A stretch of DNA of 64,000 nucleotides from Comamonadaceae bacterium UBA4962 (GTDB lineage: Bacteria > Pseudomonadota > Gammaproteobacteria > Burkholderiales > Burkholderiaceae_C): assembly GCA_002397315.1 (NCBI GenBank), contig DHAE01000025.1, forward strand, positions 200,878-264,877, read 5' to 3'. A program made the position numbers and the translations under genes. Position 1 is the first letter of the stretch. Every line of letters begins with the position of its first letter. Under the pieces are notes generated by a model. The model was not told where the DNA came from. It did not search any database and saw nothing but the letters and a program-made list of their open reading frames with translations. Positions 1-8,326 of this stretch are shown piece after piece.

Positions 1-1009
1 CGCGTGCTTCGGCCGGGCTGATCACGTTGCGCCGCACGAGGTCGGTGAGGTTCTGGTCCAGCGTCTGCATGCCGACGCTGCTGCTGGTCTGGATCGTGGA
101 GTACATCTGCGCCACCTTGGCCTCGCGGATCAGGTTGCGGATCGCGCTGGTGCCCAGCATGATCTCGTGCGCCGCCACGCGGCCCTGTCCGTCCTTGGTC
201 TTGCACAGCGTCTGGGAGATCACGGCCTGCAGCGATTCGGACAGCATGGCACGCACCATTTCCTTCTCCTCGGCGGGGAAGACATCGATGATCCGGTCGA
301 TGGTCTTGGCGGCGCTGGAGGTGTGCAGCGTGCCGAAGACGAGGTGGCCCGTCTCGGCGGCGGTCATCGCGAGGCGGATGGTCTCCAGGTCGCGCATTTC
401 GCCCACGAGGATGGCGTCCGGGTCTTCGCGCAGCGCGGACTTGAGCGCGGCGGCGAAGGAGAGCGTCATCGGCCCGACCTCGCGCTGGTTGATCAGGCAC
501 TTCTTGGAGTCGTGCACGAATTCGATCGGGTCTTCCACCGTCAGGATGTGGCCGTACTCGGTTTCGTTGAGGTGGTTCACCATGGCCGCGAGCGTGGTGG
601 ACTTGCCGGAGCCGGTGGGGCCGGTGACCAGCACCAGGCCGCGCGGCTTGAGGGCGAGGTCGGCGAAGATGCGCGGCGCGTTGAGCTGCTCGAGCGTGAG
701 GATCTTGCTCGGGATGGTCCGGAACACGGCGGCCGCGCCGCGGTTCTGGTTGAAGGCATTGACCCGGAAGCGCGCCAGGCCCTCGATCTCGAAGGAGAAG
801 TCGACTTCGAGGAACTCTTCGTAGACCTTGCGCTGGGCGTCGCTCATGATGTCGTACACCATGGCGTGCACCATCTTGTGGTCGAGCGCGTCGACGTTGA
901 TGCGGCGCACGTCGCCATGGACCCGGATCATCGGCGGCAGGCCCGCGGACAGGTGCAGGTCGGAGGCCTTGTTCTTCACGCTGAAGGCGAGCAGTTGGGT
1001 GATGTCCAC
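1..1009 (-). CDS. pilT: Type IV pilus retraction ATPase PilT (3' end cut by window edge)
   Basis: PilT is the hexameric ATPase that depolymerises type IV pili and drives twitching motility at the inner membrane. The reverse-strand reading begins MDITQLLAFSVKNKASDLHL and shows the Walker A stretch GPTGSGKST, the Asp/His-box region LTVEDPIEFVHD, and GEMRDLETIRLAMTAAETGH (Walker B and His box). About 336 codons are visible, close to the roughly 345 usual for PilT, so only the extreme C terminus is missing. The chosen start is a GTG at 1009 with an AAGGG-like Shine-Dalgarno upstream; no ATG fits the family N terminus. It is divergent from yggS across 43 bases, a pairing common in beta- and gammaproteobacteria. 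Confidence 0.95.
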   Translation of the reverse strand, partial: MDITQLLAFSVKNKASDLHLSAGLPPMIRVHGDVRRINVDALDHKMVHAMVYDIMSDAQRKVYEEFLEVDFSFEIEGLARFRVNAFNQNRGAAAVFRTIPSKILTLEQLNAPRIFADLALKPRGLVLVTGPTGSGKSTTLAAMVNHLNETEYGHILTVEDPIEFVHDSKKCLINQREVGPMTLSFAAALKSALREDPDAILVGEMRDLETIRLAMTAAETGHLVFGTLHTSSAAKTIDRIIDVFPAEEKEMVRAMLSESLQAVISQTLCKTKDGQGRVAAHEIMLGTSAIRNLIREAKVAQMYSTIQTSSSVGMQTLDQNLTDLVRRNVISPAEAR

Positions 1010-1052
1010 GAAAGGCCCTTAGGTCGTTTGGTACGCTTATAGATCAAACATT

Positions 1053-1787
1053 ATGACGACGATTGGTAACAACCTCCAGGGGGTGCTGGACCGCATCGCG
1101 CGGGCCTGCGCGTCCGCCGGGCGGGCGCCGTCCGAAGTGCGGCTGCTGGCCGTTTCCAAGACCTTCGATGCCGCCGCCGTGCGCGAGGCGGCGCTGGCCG
1201 GGCAGCCGGCCTTCGGCGAGAACTACATCCAGGAAGGCGTCGAGAAGATCGCGGCCCTGCAGGCGCCGGATGCCGGACCCGGCCGGCCGCTGGAGTGGCA
1301 CTGCATCGGCCCGGTGCAGAGCAACAAGACCCGGCTGGTGGCCGAACATTTCGACTGGGTGCACACGGTCGACCGGCTGAAGACGGCCGAGCGGCTGTCG
1401 CAGCAGCGGCCGGAGCACCTGCCGGCGCTGCAGGTGTGCATCCAGGTGAACGTGGACGGCGGCGCGAACAAGGCCGGGGTGCCGCCGGCCGAGGCCGAGG
1501 CGCTGGCCCGGGCCGTGGCGCGCCTGCCACGGCTGCGCCTGCGGGGGTTGATGGCCATCCCCGAACCGGCGCCGGACGTCGATGCGCAGTACGCGGTGCA
1601 TCGGCAGGTGCGGCAGCTCTTCGACCACCTGCGCGCGGTGGCGGCCGCCGGCGCCGAGGGCATGCAGGACTTCGACACGCTCTCGCTCGGCATGACGGCC
1701 GACCTGGAGGCCGCGATCCGCGCCGGCAGCACCCTGGTGCGGGTGGGCAGCGGCATCTTCGGCCACCGCAGCTATCCGGCGCGTTGA
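1053..1787 (+). CDS. yggS: YggS/PROSC family pyridoxal-phosphate homeostasis protein
   Basis: This is a cytosolic PLP-binding protein of the YggS/PLPBP family. The family buffers pyridoxal phosphate and affects amino-acid and B6 balance, with no firmly assigned catalytic activity. The 244-residue length is normal. The PLP lysine is K36 in LLAVSKT, followed by FGENYIQE and the C-terminal phosphate-binding GSTLVRVGSGIFG. The ATG at 1053 gives the family N terminus directly. It lies opposite pilT and converges on the threonine aldolase gene; the 122 bases between their stops contain one copy of the structured repeat. Confidence 0.93.
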   Translation: MTTIGNNLQGVLDRIARACASAGRAPSEVRLLAVSKTFDAAAVREAALAGQPAFGENYIQEGVEKIAALQAPDAGPGRPLEWHCIGPVQSNKTRLVAEHFDWVHTVDRLKTAERLSQQRPEHLPALQVCIQVNVDGGANKAGVPPAEAEALARAVARLPRLRLRGLMAIPEPAPDVDAQYAVHRQVRQLFDHLRAVAAAGAEGMQDFDTLSLGMTADLEAAIRAGSTLVRVGSGIFGHRSYPAR

Positions 1788-1796
1788 GCCGTCCCC

Positions 1797-1910
1797 AGAG
1801 CGGCTGGCGCGACCCGGCGAAGCGGTTCTGGCGAGGCGCCGCATCGCAGGCAGTACGCGCGGTACGACAAGACGCGGCAACGACGCCAGCAGGGGCGTGT
1901 CAGCCGCTCT
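1797..1910 (+). repeat. 114-base structured repeat element, copy A
   Basis: The element fills the gap between the convergent ends of yggS and the threonine aldolase gene, and its last base is the last base of the aldolase stop codon. It folds as one long imperfect hairpin. The outer arms AGAGCGGCTG and CAGCCGCTCT are perfect, the middle arms are CTGGCG and CGCCAG, and the tip is GTAC-N5-GTAC. It aligns without gaps to the inverted copy at 54911-55024. The core is nearly identical, while the outer stem differs by compensatory changes. I do not recognise a named family. A role at the 3' ends of transcripts (terminator or mRNA end protection) is an inference from position and fold. Confidence 0.8.
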
Positions 1911-2974
1911 CAGCCGGTGAACCGCTCGACGCAATCGAGCGTATGCGCCACGTCGTCCGGCCCCACGTCGAGGTGGGTGACCCAGCGCAGGCGGATCTGG
2001 CCGCCGCAGAGGCTGCGCGTCACGCCGATGCCGTGCCGGGACAGCCAGGCCATCAGCGAGGGGGCGATGTCGGAATGCACGTCGGTGAACAGGATGTTGG
2101 TGTGCGCCGATGCCACTTCCAGCCGACGGCGCAGCACCGGGTGGCTGCGGCCGGCTTCGGCCAGGCCTTCGGCCAGGGTGCGCAGCAGGGCGTGGTCGTC
2201 GGCCATGCGGCGCACGTGGTGCTCCAGGGCGTAGTGCCCGGCGGCGGCCAGCAGGCCCGCCTGCCGCATCGCGCCGCCCAGCATCTTGCGGGTGCGGCGG
2301 GCGCCCGCGATGAAGTTCCGCGAGCCGAGCAGCAGCGAGCCCACGGGCGCGCCCAGCCCCTTGCTGAGGCAGACCGAGGCCGAGTCGAAGTGCGCGCAGA
2401 TGGCCCGGGCCTCGTCGTAGACGTCGGTGCCGTGGGCGGTGGCATTCGCCGCCGCGGCGTTGAAGAGGCGCGCGCCGTCCAGGTGCATGGCGAGGCCGCG
2501 GCCGTGCGCGAGCGCGGCCACCTCGGCGATGTAGGTGTTGGGCAGCACCTGGCCGCCGGTGGTGTTCTCCAGCACCACGAGGCGGGTGCGCGCGAAATGC
2601 GGATCGTCGGGCTTGATGGCGGCGGCGATGTCGTCCAGGCACATCGTGCCGTCGGCGCGGTTCTCGATGGGCTGGGGGTGGATGGAGCCCAGGGTGGCCA
2701 TGCCGCCGCCCTCCCAGCGGTAGGTGTGCCAGGTCTGGCCGACGATGGCCTCGTCGCCGCGCTGGCAGTGGCCCATCAGGCCGATGAGGTTGGCCTGCGT
2801 GCCGCTGGGGGCGAAGAGCGCCGCCTCGAAGCCGAGCATCCCGGCGGCGCGGTCCTGCAGGGCGTTCACGGAAGGGTCGTCGCCGAACACGTCGTCGCCG
2901 AGGGGGGCGGCGAGCATGGCCTCGCGCATGGCGGCGGTGGGCCGGGTGACGGTGTCGCTGCGGAAATCGTGCAT
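1910..2974 (-). CDS. ltaE: Low-specificity L-threonine aldolase
   Basis: This is a PLP enzyme that cleaves L-threonine and L-allo-threonine to glycine and acetaldehyde. The 354-residue protein begins MHDFRSDTVTRPTAAM, the family hallmark. The PLP lysine is K205 in SVCLSKGLGAPVGS, and H83 in the TWHTYRWE segment matches the active-site histidine of the family. The frame is open further upstream, but the ATG at 2974 is preceded by AGGAG at good spacing and gives the conserved N terminus. The gene converges on yggS. Confidence 0.93.
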   Translation of the reverse strand: MHDFRSDTVTRPTAAMREAMLAAPLGDDVFGDDPSVNALQDRAAGMLGFEAALFAPSGTQANLIGLMGHCQRGDEAIVGQTWHTYRWEGGGMATLGSIHPQPIENRADGTMCLDDIAAAIKPDDPHFARTRLVVLENTTGGQVLPNTYIAEVAALAHGRGLAMHLDGARLFNAAAANATAHGTDVYDEARAICAHFDSASVCLSKGLGAPVGSLLLGSRNFIAGARRTRKMLGGAMRQAGLLAAAGHYALEHHVRRMADDHALLRTLAEGLAEAGRSHPVLRRRLEVASAHTNILFTDVHSDIAPSLMAWLSRHGIGVTRSLCGGQIRLRWVTHLDVGPDDVAHTLDCVERFTG

Positions 2975-3233
2975 CGGGTCGGGCTCCTGGAGGCGTGCAG
3001 GGACTGCGGGGCGAAGGGGGGCGGTGACTGTCGAGATACTAGCGGCGTCCGCCGCTCCGGTCTTCATCCGGGCCGAATTCCCCGGCGCACGCGCGGACGC
3101 CGGAAGGCGGGCGGGCGGGGTGTAAGCTGCGGCATCGGCGCGCGGCAGGGCGGCGTCTTCCGGCCTCGGGGCCGCGCCCGCGCCTTCTCGATCCTTTTCC
3201 CCTGGCCGTTTCCGTTCCAAGGAGTTGTCCCCC

Positions 3234-4367
3234 ATGCCCGGACTGTTGCCCGATGTCGATCCCGATGGCCTGCTGGAGTTCTCGGTCGTCTACACCGACC
3301 GCGCCCTCAACCACATGTCCAAGCGCTTCACGGGCGTGATGCAGGACATCCTCGCCACGCTGAAGGCGGTGTACGGCGCCCACACCGCGGTGCTGGTGCC
3401 CGGCAGCGGCACCTTCGGCATGGAGGCCGTGGCCCGCCAGTTCGCCAACCGCGAGAAGGCGCTGATCGTGCGCAACGGCTGGTTCAGCTACCGCTGGAGC
3501 CAGATCTTCGACGCGGGCGGCCTGGGCGGCGGCGCCGTGGTCTGCCAGGCACGCCGGCAGGGCGAGGGCCCGCAGGCGCCCTGGGCGCCCTGCCCGGCCG
3601 ACGAGGTGGCGCAGGCGATCCGTACCGAGCGGCCGAAGGTGGTGTTCGCGCCGCACGTGGAGACCGCCAGCGGCATCCTGCTGACCGACGACTACCTGCG
3701 CACGGTGGCGGACGCCGCGCACGAGGTGGGCGCGCTGTTCGTGCTCGACTGCGTGGCCTCCGGCGCGATGTGGGTGGACATGCGCGCCACCGGCGTGGAC
3801 GTGCTCATCTCGGCACCGCAGAAGGGCTGGAGCGGCTCGCCCTGCTGCGCGATGGTGATGCTGAGCGAGCGCGCCCGCCAGGCGATCGAGGGCACGCAGA
3901 GCTCCAGCTTCTCGTGCGACCTCAAGAAGTGGATGCAGATCGCCGAGGGCTACGAGAAGGGCCAGCACGCCTACCACACGACCATGCCGACCGATGCGCT
4001 GGTGCGGCTGCGCGACGTGATGTTCGAGACCCGGGACGACGGCTTCGAGCACGTGCGCGCGCGGCAGATCGAGCTGGGCGAGAAGGTGCGCGCGCTGCTG
4101 GAGTCGCGCGGCTTCCCGAGCGTGGCGGCCGAGGGCTGGAAGGCGCCGGGCGTGGTGGTGAGCTACACCACCGACGCCGGCATCCAGACCGGGCGCAAGT
4201 TCCTGGAGGCGGGCCTGCAGACGGCCGCGGGCGTGCCGCTGCAGTGCGGCGAGGGGCCGGATTTCCAGACCTTCCGCCTGGGCCTCTTCGGCCTGGACAA
4301 GTGGCGCAACGTGGACCGCACCGTCGGGCACCTCGCGGCGGCGCTGGACCGCGTGGCGCCGCGCTGA
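3234..4367 (+). CDS. Class V aminotransferase (alanine/serine-glyoxylate aminotransferase family)
   Basis: This is a 377-residue PLP-dependent fold-type I aminotransferase of the class V group that includes alanine-glyoxylate and serine-glyoxylate aminotransferases. Visible motifs are VPGSGTFGMEA near residue 56 (cofactor binding), LDCVASGAM with the pyridine-contacting Asp172, and the PLP lysine K197 in ISAPQKGWSG. A TTG at 3225 would add three residues, but the ATG at 3234 follows AAGGAG by nine bases and is preferred. It is divergent from the threonine aldolase. Both enzymes could feed glycine/glyoxylate metabolism, but the exact amino donor cannot be read from the sequence. Confidence 0.85.
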   Translation: MPGLLPDVDPDGLLEFSVVYTDRALNHMSKRFTGVMQDILATLKAVYGAHTAVLVPGSGTFGMEAVARQFANREKALIVRNGWFSYRWSQIFDAGGLGGGAVVCQARRQGEGPQAPWAPCPADEVAQAIRTERPKVVFAPHVETASGILLTDDYLRTVADAAHEVGALFVLDCVASGAMWVDMRATGVDVLISAPQKGWSGSPCCAMVMLSERARQAIEGTQSSSFSCDLKKWMQIAEGYEKGQHAYHTTMPTDALVRLRDVMFETRDDGFEHVRARQIELGEKVRALLESRGFPSVAAEGWKAPGVVVSYTTDAGIQTGRKFLEAGLQTAAGVPLQCGEGPDFQTFRLGLFGLDKWRNVDRTVGHLAAALDRVAPR

Positions 4368-4482
4368 GGCCGGGCCACCAGGCCTGCGCAGGGAGCACGG
4401 CGCGGCTCCGTTGACCGCCAAGCCCGTACGGACAACAGTTGCTTACGCGCGGGCCGCGCACCGGCGGGCTATTCTCGGGGGG

Positions 4483-5916
4483 ATGGACAGCAGCATGCGC
4501 AACCGCAGTTCCGGCGATGGCGGCCTCGGCCCGGCGGGCGAGGCGCTGGGTGCCGCGGCCCGTTCCACGGCCTCCCCGCCGGCCGACGAGCCGGCCGATG
4601 CGTTCGCCGCGCCCCCGCCCGCGGCAACCGAGCAAGCGCTGGCGCTGGCGCGCTCCAAGTGGCTCGCCACGGGTTTGCTGCTGGCGGTGGCGGTGGTGTT
4701 CGCCGCGACCTACGCCTTTCCGCCGAGCCTGGCGGTGGAGTGCGTGCGCGCCGTGGCCGAGGCCGCCATGGTGGGCGCGCTGGCCGACTGGTTCGCGGTC
4801 TCGGCGCTGTTCCGGCGCATTCCGCTGCCCTGGGTGCAGCGGCATACCGACATCATCGCGCGCAACAAGGAGCGCATCGGCGGCAACCTCGCCACGTTCG
4901 TGCGCGACAAGTTCCTGGACGCGCCTTCGCTCGTCAACCTCATCCGCCGGCACGACCCGGCCGACATGCTCGCGCAGTGGCTGACTTCGCCCGGCAATGC
5001 CCAACTGCTGGGGCGGCAGGTGGCGCGGCTGGCGCTCGCGGCGCTGGACACGGTGGAGGATGCGCGCATCCAGCGTTTCATGAACCAGGCCGCGCGTGCG
5101 CTGGTGGGGCAGCTCGATCTGTCGCGCACGATGGCGGCGGCGCTGGAGGCGCTCACCCACAATGGCCGGCACCAGGTGCTGCTCGACGACGTGCTCGGCC
5201 GCGTGACGCTGCTGCTGCGCGCGCCCGAGACGCGGACCTTCATCTCCGAGGCCATCGTGCAGTGGATCCGGCGCGAGCACCCGCTCAAGGAGAAGGTGCT
5301 GCCCACCGACTGGCTCGGCGGCAAGGGCGCGGGCGCCATCGCGCAGGCGATCGACAGCCTGCTGGCCGAGGTGGCGAGCGATCCCTCCCACCAGCTGCGC
5401 ACGGCGCTCGATGCGGCCGTGCAGCGGCTGATCGAGCGGCTGCAGTCCGACCCCGAATGGGAGCGCCGGGGGCTCGAACTGCGCGAGTACCTGCAGAACG
5501 ACGAGACCCTGGGCCGCTACGTGCAGGATCTCTGGACGAGCCTGCGCGAGCGGCTGCAGAAGGATCTGTCCGACGAGAACTCCGAGGTGTCGCGCAAGGT
5601 CGCCGCCATGGGCCAGTGGCTGGGCATGGCGCTCGCGGGCGATCCCGCGTTGCGGGTGCGCCTGAACGTGCGCCTGCAGCTCTGGGCCACGCAGGTGGCG
5701 CCGGATCTGTCGCAGTTCGTGGCCGAGCACATCCGCAACACGGTCGACCGCTGGGACGCCAAGGAGATGGCACGGCTGGTGGAGCTGCACATCGGCAGCG
5801 ACCTGCAGTACATCCGCATCAACGGCACGGTGGTCGGCGGGCTGATCGGGCTGGTGCTGTTCGCGCTCTCGCACGCGGCGGAGATCGCGCACGGGCTGGG
5901 CAGCCTGGCCGGCTGA
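4483..5916 (+). CDS. DUF445 family inner-membrane protein
   Basis: This 477-residue protein has the DUF445 layout. One hydrophobic segment near residues 60-80 (WLATGLLLAVAVVFAATYAF) is followed by a conserved stretch including ALADWFAVSALFRRIPLPW. A long soluble helical region follows, with a second membrane segment near the end (VVGGLIGLVLFALSHA). The E. coli relative YjiN has no established biochemical role. The first 50 residues are low-complexity and rich in Ala, Pro and Gly. The frame extends to 4411 with a TTG, but the ATG at 4483 follows a G-rich ribosome-binding stretch and is preferred. It converges closely (30 bases) on the HTH gene downstream. Confidence 0.85.
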   Translation: MDSSMRNRSSGDGGLGPAGEALGAAARSTASPPADEPADAFAAPPPAATEQALALARSKWLATGLLLAVAVVFAATYAFPPSLAVECVRAVAEAAMVGALADWFAVSALFRRIPLPWVQRHTDIIARNKERIGGNLATFVRDKFLDAPSLVNLIRRHDPADMLAQWLTSPGNAQLLGRQVARLALAALDTVEDARIQRFMNQAARALVGQLDLSRTMAAALEALTHNGRHQVLLDDVLGRVTLLLRAPETRTFISEAIVQWIRREHPLKEKVLPTDWLGGKGAGAIAQAIDSLLAEVASDPSHQLRTALDAAVQRLIERLQSDPEWERRGLELREYLQNDETLGRYVQDLWTSLRERLQKDLSDENSEVSRKVAAMGQWLGMALAGDPALRVRLNVRLQLWATQVAPDLSQFVAEHIRNTVDRWDAKEMARLVELHIGSDLQYIRINGTVVGGLIGLVLFALSHAAEIAHGLGSLAG

Positions 5917-5946
5917 CGGCACGCAGCCGCCGCGTGAGCGTGCCGG

Positions 5947-6381
5947 TCAGCCGTCCCGCTCCTTGCGCTGGGCTTCGCCGGCCTCGTGGGCCCGCGCGAT
6001 GGCCAGGATCACTTCACGCGCCAGCCGGCGCTGGGGCACGGGCAGCTTGAGGTAGATGTCGAAGAGCTCGCGGTCGTCGTAGCCCAGCCCCGCATGCCAC
6101 TTGTGGAGCGGCTCGCCGGTGGCGCGCAGGGCAGCTCCCTCGCCCGCATCGACGAAATCCTCCATGGGCACGCGCAGCCACTGCGCCAGCGTGGTGAGCT
6201 TGCGCGGGCCCGGCATGGTCTCGCCGAGCAGCCAGCGCCGCACGCCGTGCAGCGTCATGGGCTTGCCCCAATGGCGCGTGTTGAACTCGCGCTCCAGTAC
6301 CGAGGGTTTGGCCTCGTAGCCTGCCGTTTCCATTGCCTCCCGCAACTTCCGGGCGAATTTTTGTTTTGCGTCGTCCTGCAT
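5947..6381 (-). CDS. HTH-type DNA-binding regulator, paralogue 1 of a tandem pair
   Basis: A 144-residue protein starting MQDDAKQKFARKLREAMETA with an XRE/phage-repressor-like helix-turn-helix between about residues 10 and 70 (LEREFNTRHWGKPMTLHGVRRWLLGE). This is followed by a C-terminal segment with KLPVPQRRLAREVILAIARAHE. It is clearly homologous to the gene directly upstream on the same strand and arose by tandem duplication. The 10 bases CCCTAGCGTG lie just before both start codons. Target genes are unknown; a DNA-binding role is inferred from the fold. Confidence 0.8.
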   Translation of the reverse strand: MQDDAKQKFARKLREAMETAGYEAKPSVLEREFNTRHWGKPMTLHGVRRWLLGETMPGPRKLTTLAQWLRVPMEDFVDAGEGAALRATGEPLHKWHAGLGYDDRELFDIYLKLPVPQRRLAREVILAIARAHEAGEAQRKERDG

Positions 6382-6485
6382 GCCGGCACGCTAGGGACCG
6401 GCGCGATCTGCAGAGTGACTCGGGTGGGAGGTTACGTTGCCCGTGTGATCCCTGGTTCAGTGGACCGCCTGCACGGCGGTGCCGC

Positions 6486-6911
6486 TCAGTTTTTGCCCTG
6501 CCGTTCGGTGTCCGCGGCGTGGGCGCGGACGATGGCGAGGATCACTTCGCGGGCGATGCGCCGCTGGGGGACGGGAAGGCGCAGGTAGGCCTCGAAAAGC
6601 TTGCGGTCATCGTAGCCCATGCCGGTGTGCCAGAGGGCGGAAGGCTCGCCGGCACGCGGTTTTCCGGGGGGCGAGGGCTCTTCGATGAACTCCTGCAGAG
6701 GCACTTGCAGCCACTGCGACAGGGTGGCGAGCTTGCGGTGGTCGGGCAGGGTTTCGCCGCGCAGCCAGCGCCGCACGCCGTGCAGGCTCATGGGCTTGCC
6801 CCAGTGCCGGGTGTTGAATTCCCGCTCCAGAACGGAGGGGCGGGGCTCGTAGCCTGCCTTCTCCATAGCGTTTCGTAACTTCTGGGCAAAATTTTGCTTT
6901 GCATCCTGCAT
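6486..6911 (-). CDS. HTH-type DNA-binding regulator, paralogue 2 of a tandem pair
   Basis: A 141-residue paralogue of the neighbouring gene, beginning MQDAKQNFAQKLRNAMEKAG. It shares the central HTH block (REFNTRHWGKPMSLHGVRRW) and the C-terminal LPVPQRRIAREVILAIVRAH. Divergence is concentrated in the linker near residues 80-95, so the copies are old enough to have specialised. It is divergent from the orphan gene at 7049; the 137-base gap holds several GTGATTC/GTTACG words that could be its operator. It may regulate itself, its twin, or that orphan gene. Confidence 0.8.
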   Translation of the reverse strand: MQDAKQNFAQKLRNAMEKAGYEPRPSVLEREFNTRHWGKPMSLHGVRRWLRGETLPDHRKLATLSQWLQVPLQEFIEEPSPPGKPRAGEPSALWHTGMGYDDRKLFEAYLRLPVPQRRIAREVILAIVRAHAADTERQGKN

Positions 6912-7048
6912 GCGGTCACGCTAGGGAACTGCCGAGTTTCCAGGGTGATTCGGCGATATAGTCACGGAATGGGCGTGATTCATGGTTACGAAACGGCGGG
7001 AAGGCCGCGGCGGCCACGGCCTGCATGCAGAGAAGGAGGGCGAGGTTG

Positions 7049-8275
7049 ATGGAGGACATCGAAGGCATGGCGCTGCGGGCGCCGGATCGCCGGGCTCCGG
7101 GCAGGACCGTGGCGGGATCGGTGGCAGAAACGATGGCGGGAGCGGCGGTAGAAACGATGGCGGGAGCGGCGGCGGGAACGGAGCCCGCCGAGCGTAGCGG
7201 AGGGCTTGCTCCGCGGCGCGGAATGCGCGCACCGCCGCGGGCGGAAGATCCCGTGGAGATGGCCGTGGCGCAGTTGCGGCTGGCATGGTGCCTGGCCGAT
7301 CCGTTCGCCACGGCGGACCGCTGGATCGCCGGCGCCGAGTGGCCTTTCCGCGCCGTGGCGCTGGCGCTGGAAGAGCGCCGGCGTGCGGTGGCTGGCCGGC
7401 TGGTGATGCTCGCCCGGGTGCGTCTGCAGGCCCAGGCCAAGGGGCTGGAGACGGTGCTGGCGCTCGCCCGGCGCCTGCCGCGGGGCCTCGCGCCCACGCG
7501 CGGCGCCGGACTGGGCGGCCTGCCGGAGCAAGGGGCACCCCGCCTGGAGGATCTCGTGGCGGTGGTGGGCCGTGCCGCGCAGCTGGACGGGTACGGCTGG
7601 CACGGCCTGCCGGCGGGCGCGATGGCGGCCTGGTCGCTGGGCCTCGGCGACGGTTCGCTGGCCGCGGCGGTGGGCCACCCGACCGCGGACTGGCTGATCG
7701 GCGGCGCGGTACCGCCCGAGGACGGACGCAGCCCGTACCTGATGTTCGGCGGGGTGGTCGATGCGGCGGTGCTGCGGGCCCTGCGCGCCTGCAGGGAGGG
7801 GCGGATGAACGAGGTGCTGTCGGTCGCGCGCCTCCATTCCGCGTCGCTGCAGGACGCGCCCGAACAGGTGGAGTGCGCGGCCGCCGCGCTCGATGCCATC
7901 GATCTGCGCTTGCAGGAGATCGCATGGCTGCTGGACCGGCTGCAGGCGCGGCTCGAACCGGTTGCGCTCCAGGCGCGGCGGGTGCTCGACATGCAGGAGG
8001 CGCGCATGGAATGCGCGGCCCGCGAGGCGCGCCCTGGCGGGCCGGCCACCGGCAGCGGCAGCGGCACGGCCGAGACCGCCGCGGAACTGTGCCTCGGCGA
8101 GCGCCGGGCGCTGGCGCTGCTGGCGGCGCTCGGCGGTGCCCTCTACCGCACGGCGACCGTGCCCGTGCTGGACGATGCCGGGCGGCTGACGCGCCAGGGC
8201 GGCGAGACCGTGGCGGCCGTGCGGCGGTGGCTCATGTCGCAGGACGGCAGCCCGGCGGCACCCGATGCGCCGTAG
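7049..8275 (+). CDS. Conserved-looking hypothetical protein with N-terminal peptide repeat
   Basis: I do not recognise this 408-residue protein. The N-terminal 50 residues are low-complexity and include a duplicated ETMAGAA peptide encoded by a 24-base tandem repeat. The rest is predominantly alpha-helical and rich in Ala, Leu and Arg. A possible coiled region lies near residues 270-330 (AAALDAIDLRLQEIAWLLDR). It has one Trp-rich patch (DGYGWHGLPAGAMAAWSLG) and no membrane segment or signal peptide. The ATG at 7049 follows AGGAGGG by eight bases. Codon use matches the genome core. It is divergent from the HTH pair, which may control it. Confidence 0.7.
   Translation: MEDIEGMALRAPDRRAPGRTVAGSVAETMAGAAVETMAGAAAGTEPAERSGGLAPRRGMRAPPRAEDPVEMAVAQLRLAWCLADPFATADRWIAGAEWPFRAVALALEERRRAVAGRLVMLARVRLQAQAKGLETVLALARRLPRGLAPTRGAGLGGLPEQGAPRLEDLVAVVGRAAQLDGYGWHGLPAGAMAAWSLGLGDGSLAAAVGHPTADWLIGGAVPPEDGRSPYLMFGGVVDAAVLRALRACREGRMNEVLSVARLHSASLQDAPEQVECAAAALDAIDLRLQEIAWLLDRLQARLEPVALQARRVLDMQEARMECAAREARPGGPATGSGSGTAETAAELCLGERRALALLAALGGALYRTATVPVLDDAGRLTRQGGETVAAVRRWLMSQDGSPAAPDAP
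7121..7170 (+). repeat. Two-unit 24-base in-frame tandem repeat
   Basis: Two near-identical 24-base units containing GAAACGATGGCGGGAGCGGC follow one another, with a partial third unit (GGCGGGAACGG). Because 24 is a multiple of three, they add eight-residue peptide units and keep the frame. Slippage-prone repeats like this can vary between strains. Confidence 0.75.
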
Positions 8276-8326
8276 AGTGCGCCGGCGCGCCCGGGCCCCG
8301 GCGGCGGCGTGCGGTGCCGCGAGGCC

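Noticed and set aside
1278..1278. Any feature at base 1278
   Set aside because: The low-scoring entry listed at this coordinate in the findings refers to residue 1278 of the large NTPase (bases about 51075-51077); nothing special occurs at base 1278, which is inside yggS.
1295..4414. A 1,039-codon open frame spanning yggS, the aldolase and the aminotransferase
   Set aside because: It is an out-of-frame Arg/Ala/Gly-rich reading created by high GC and overlaps three well-supported genes.
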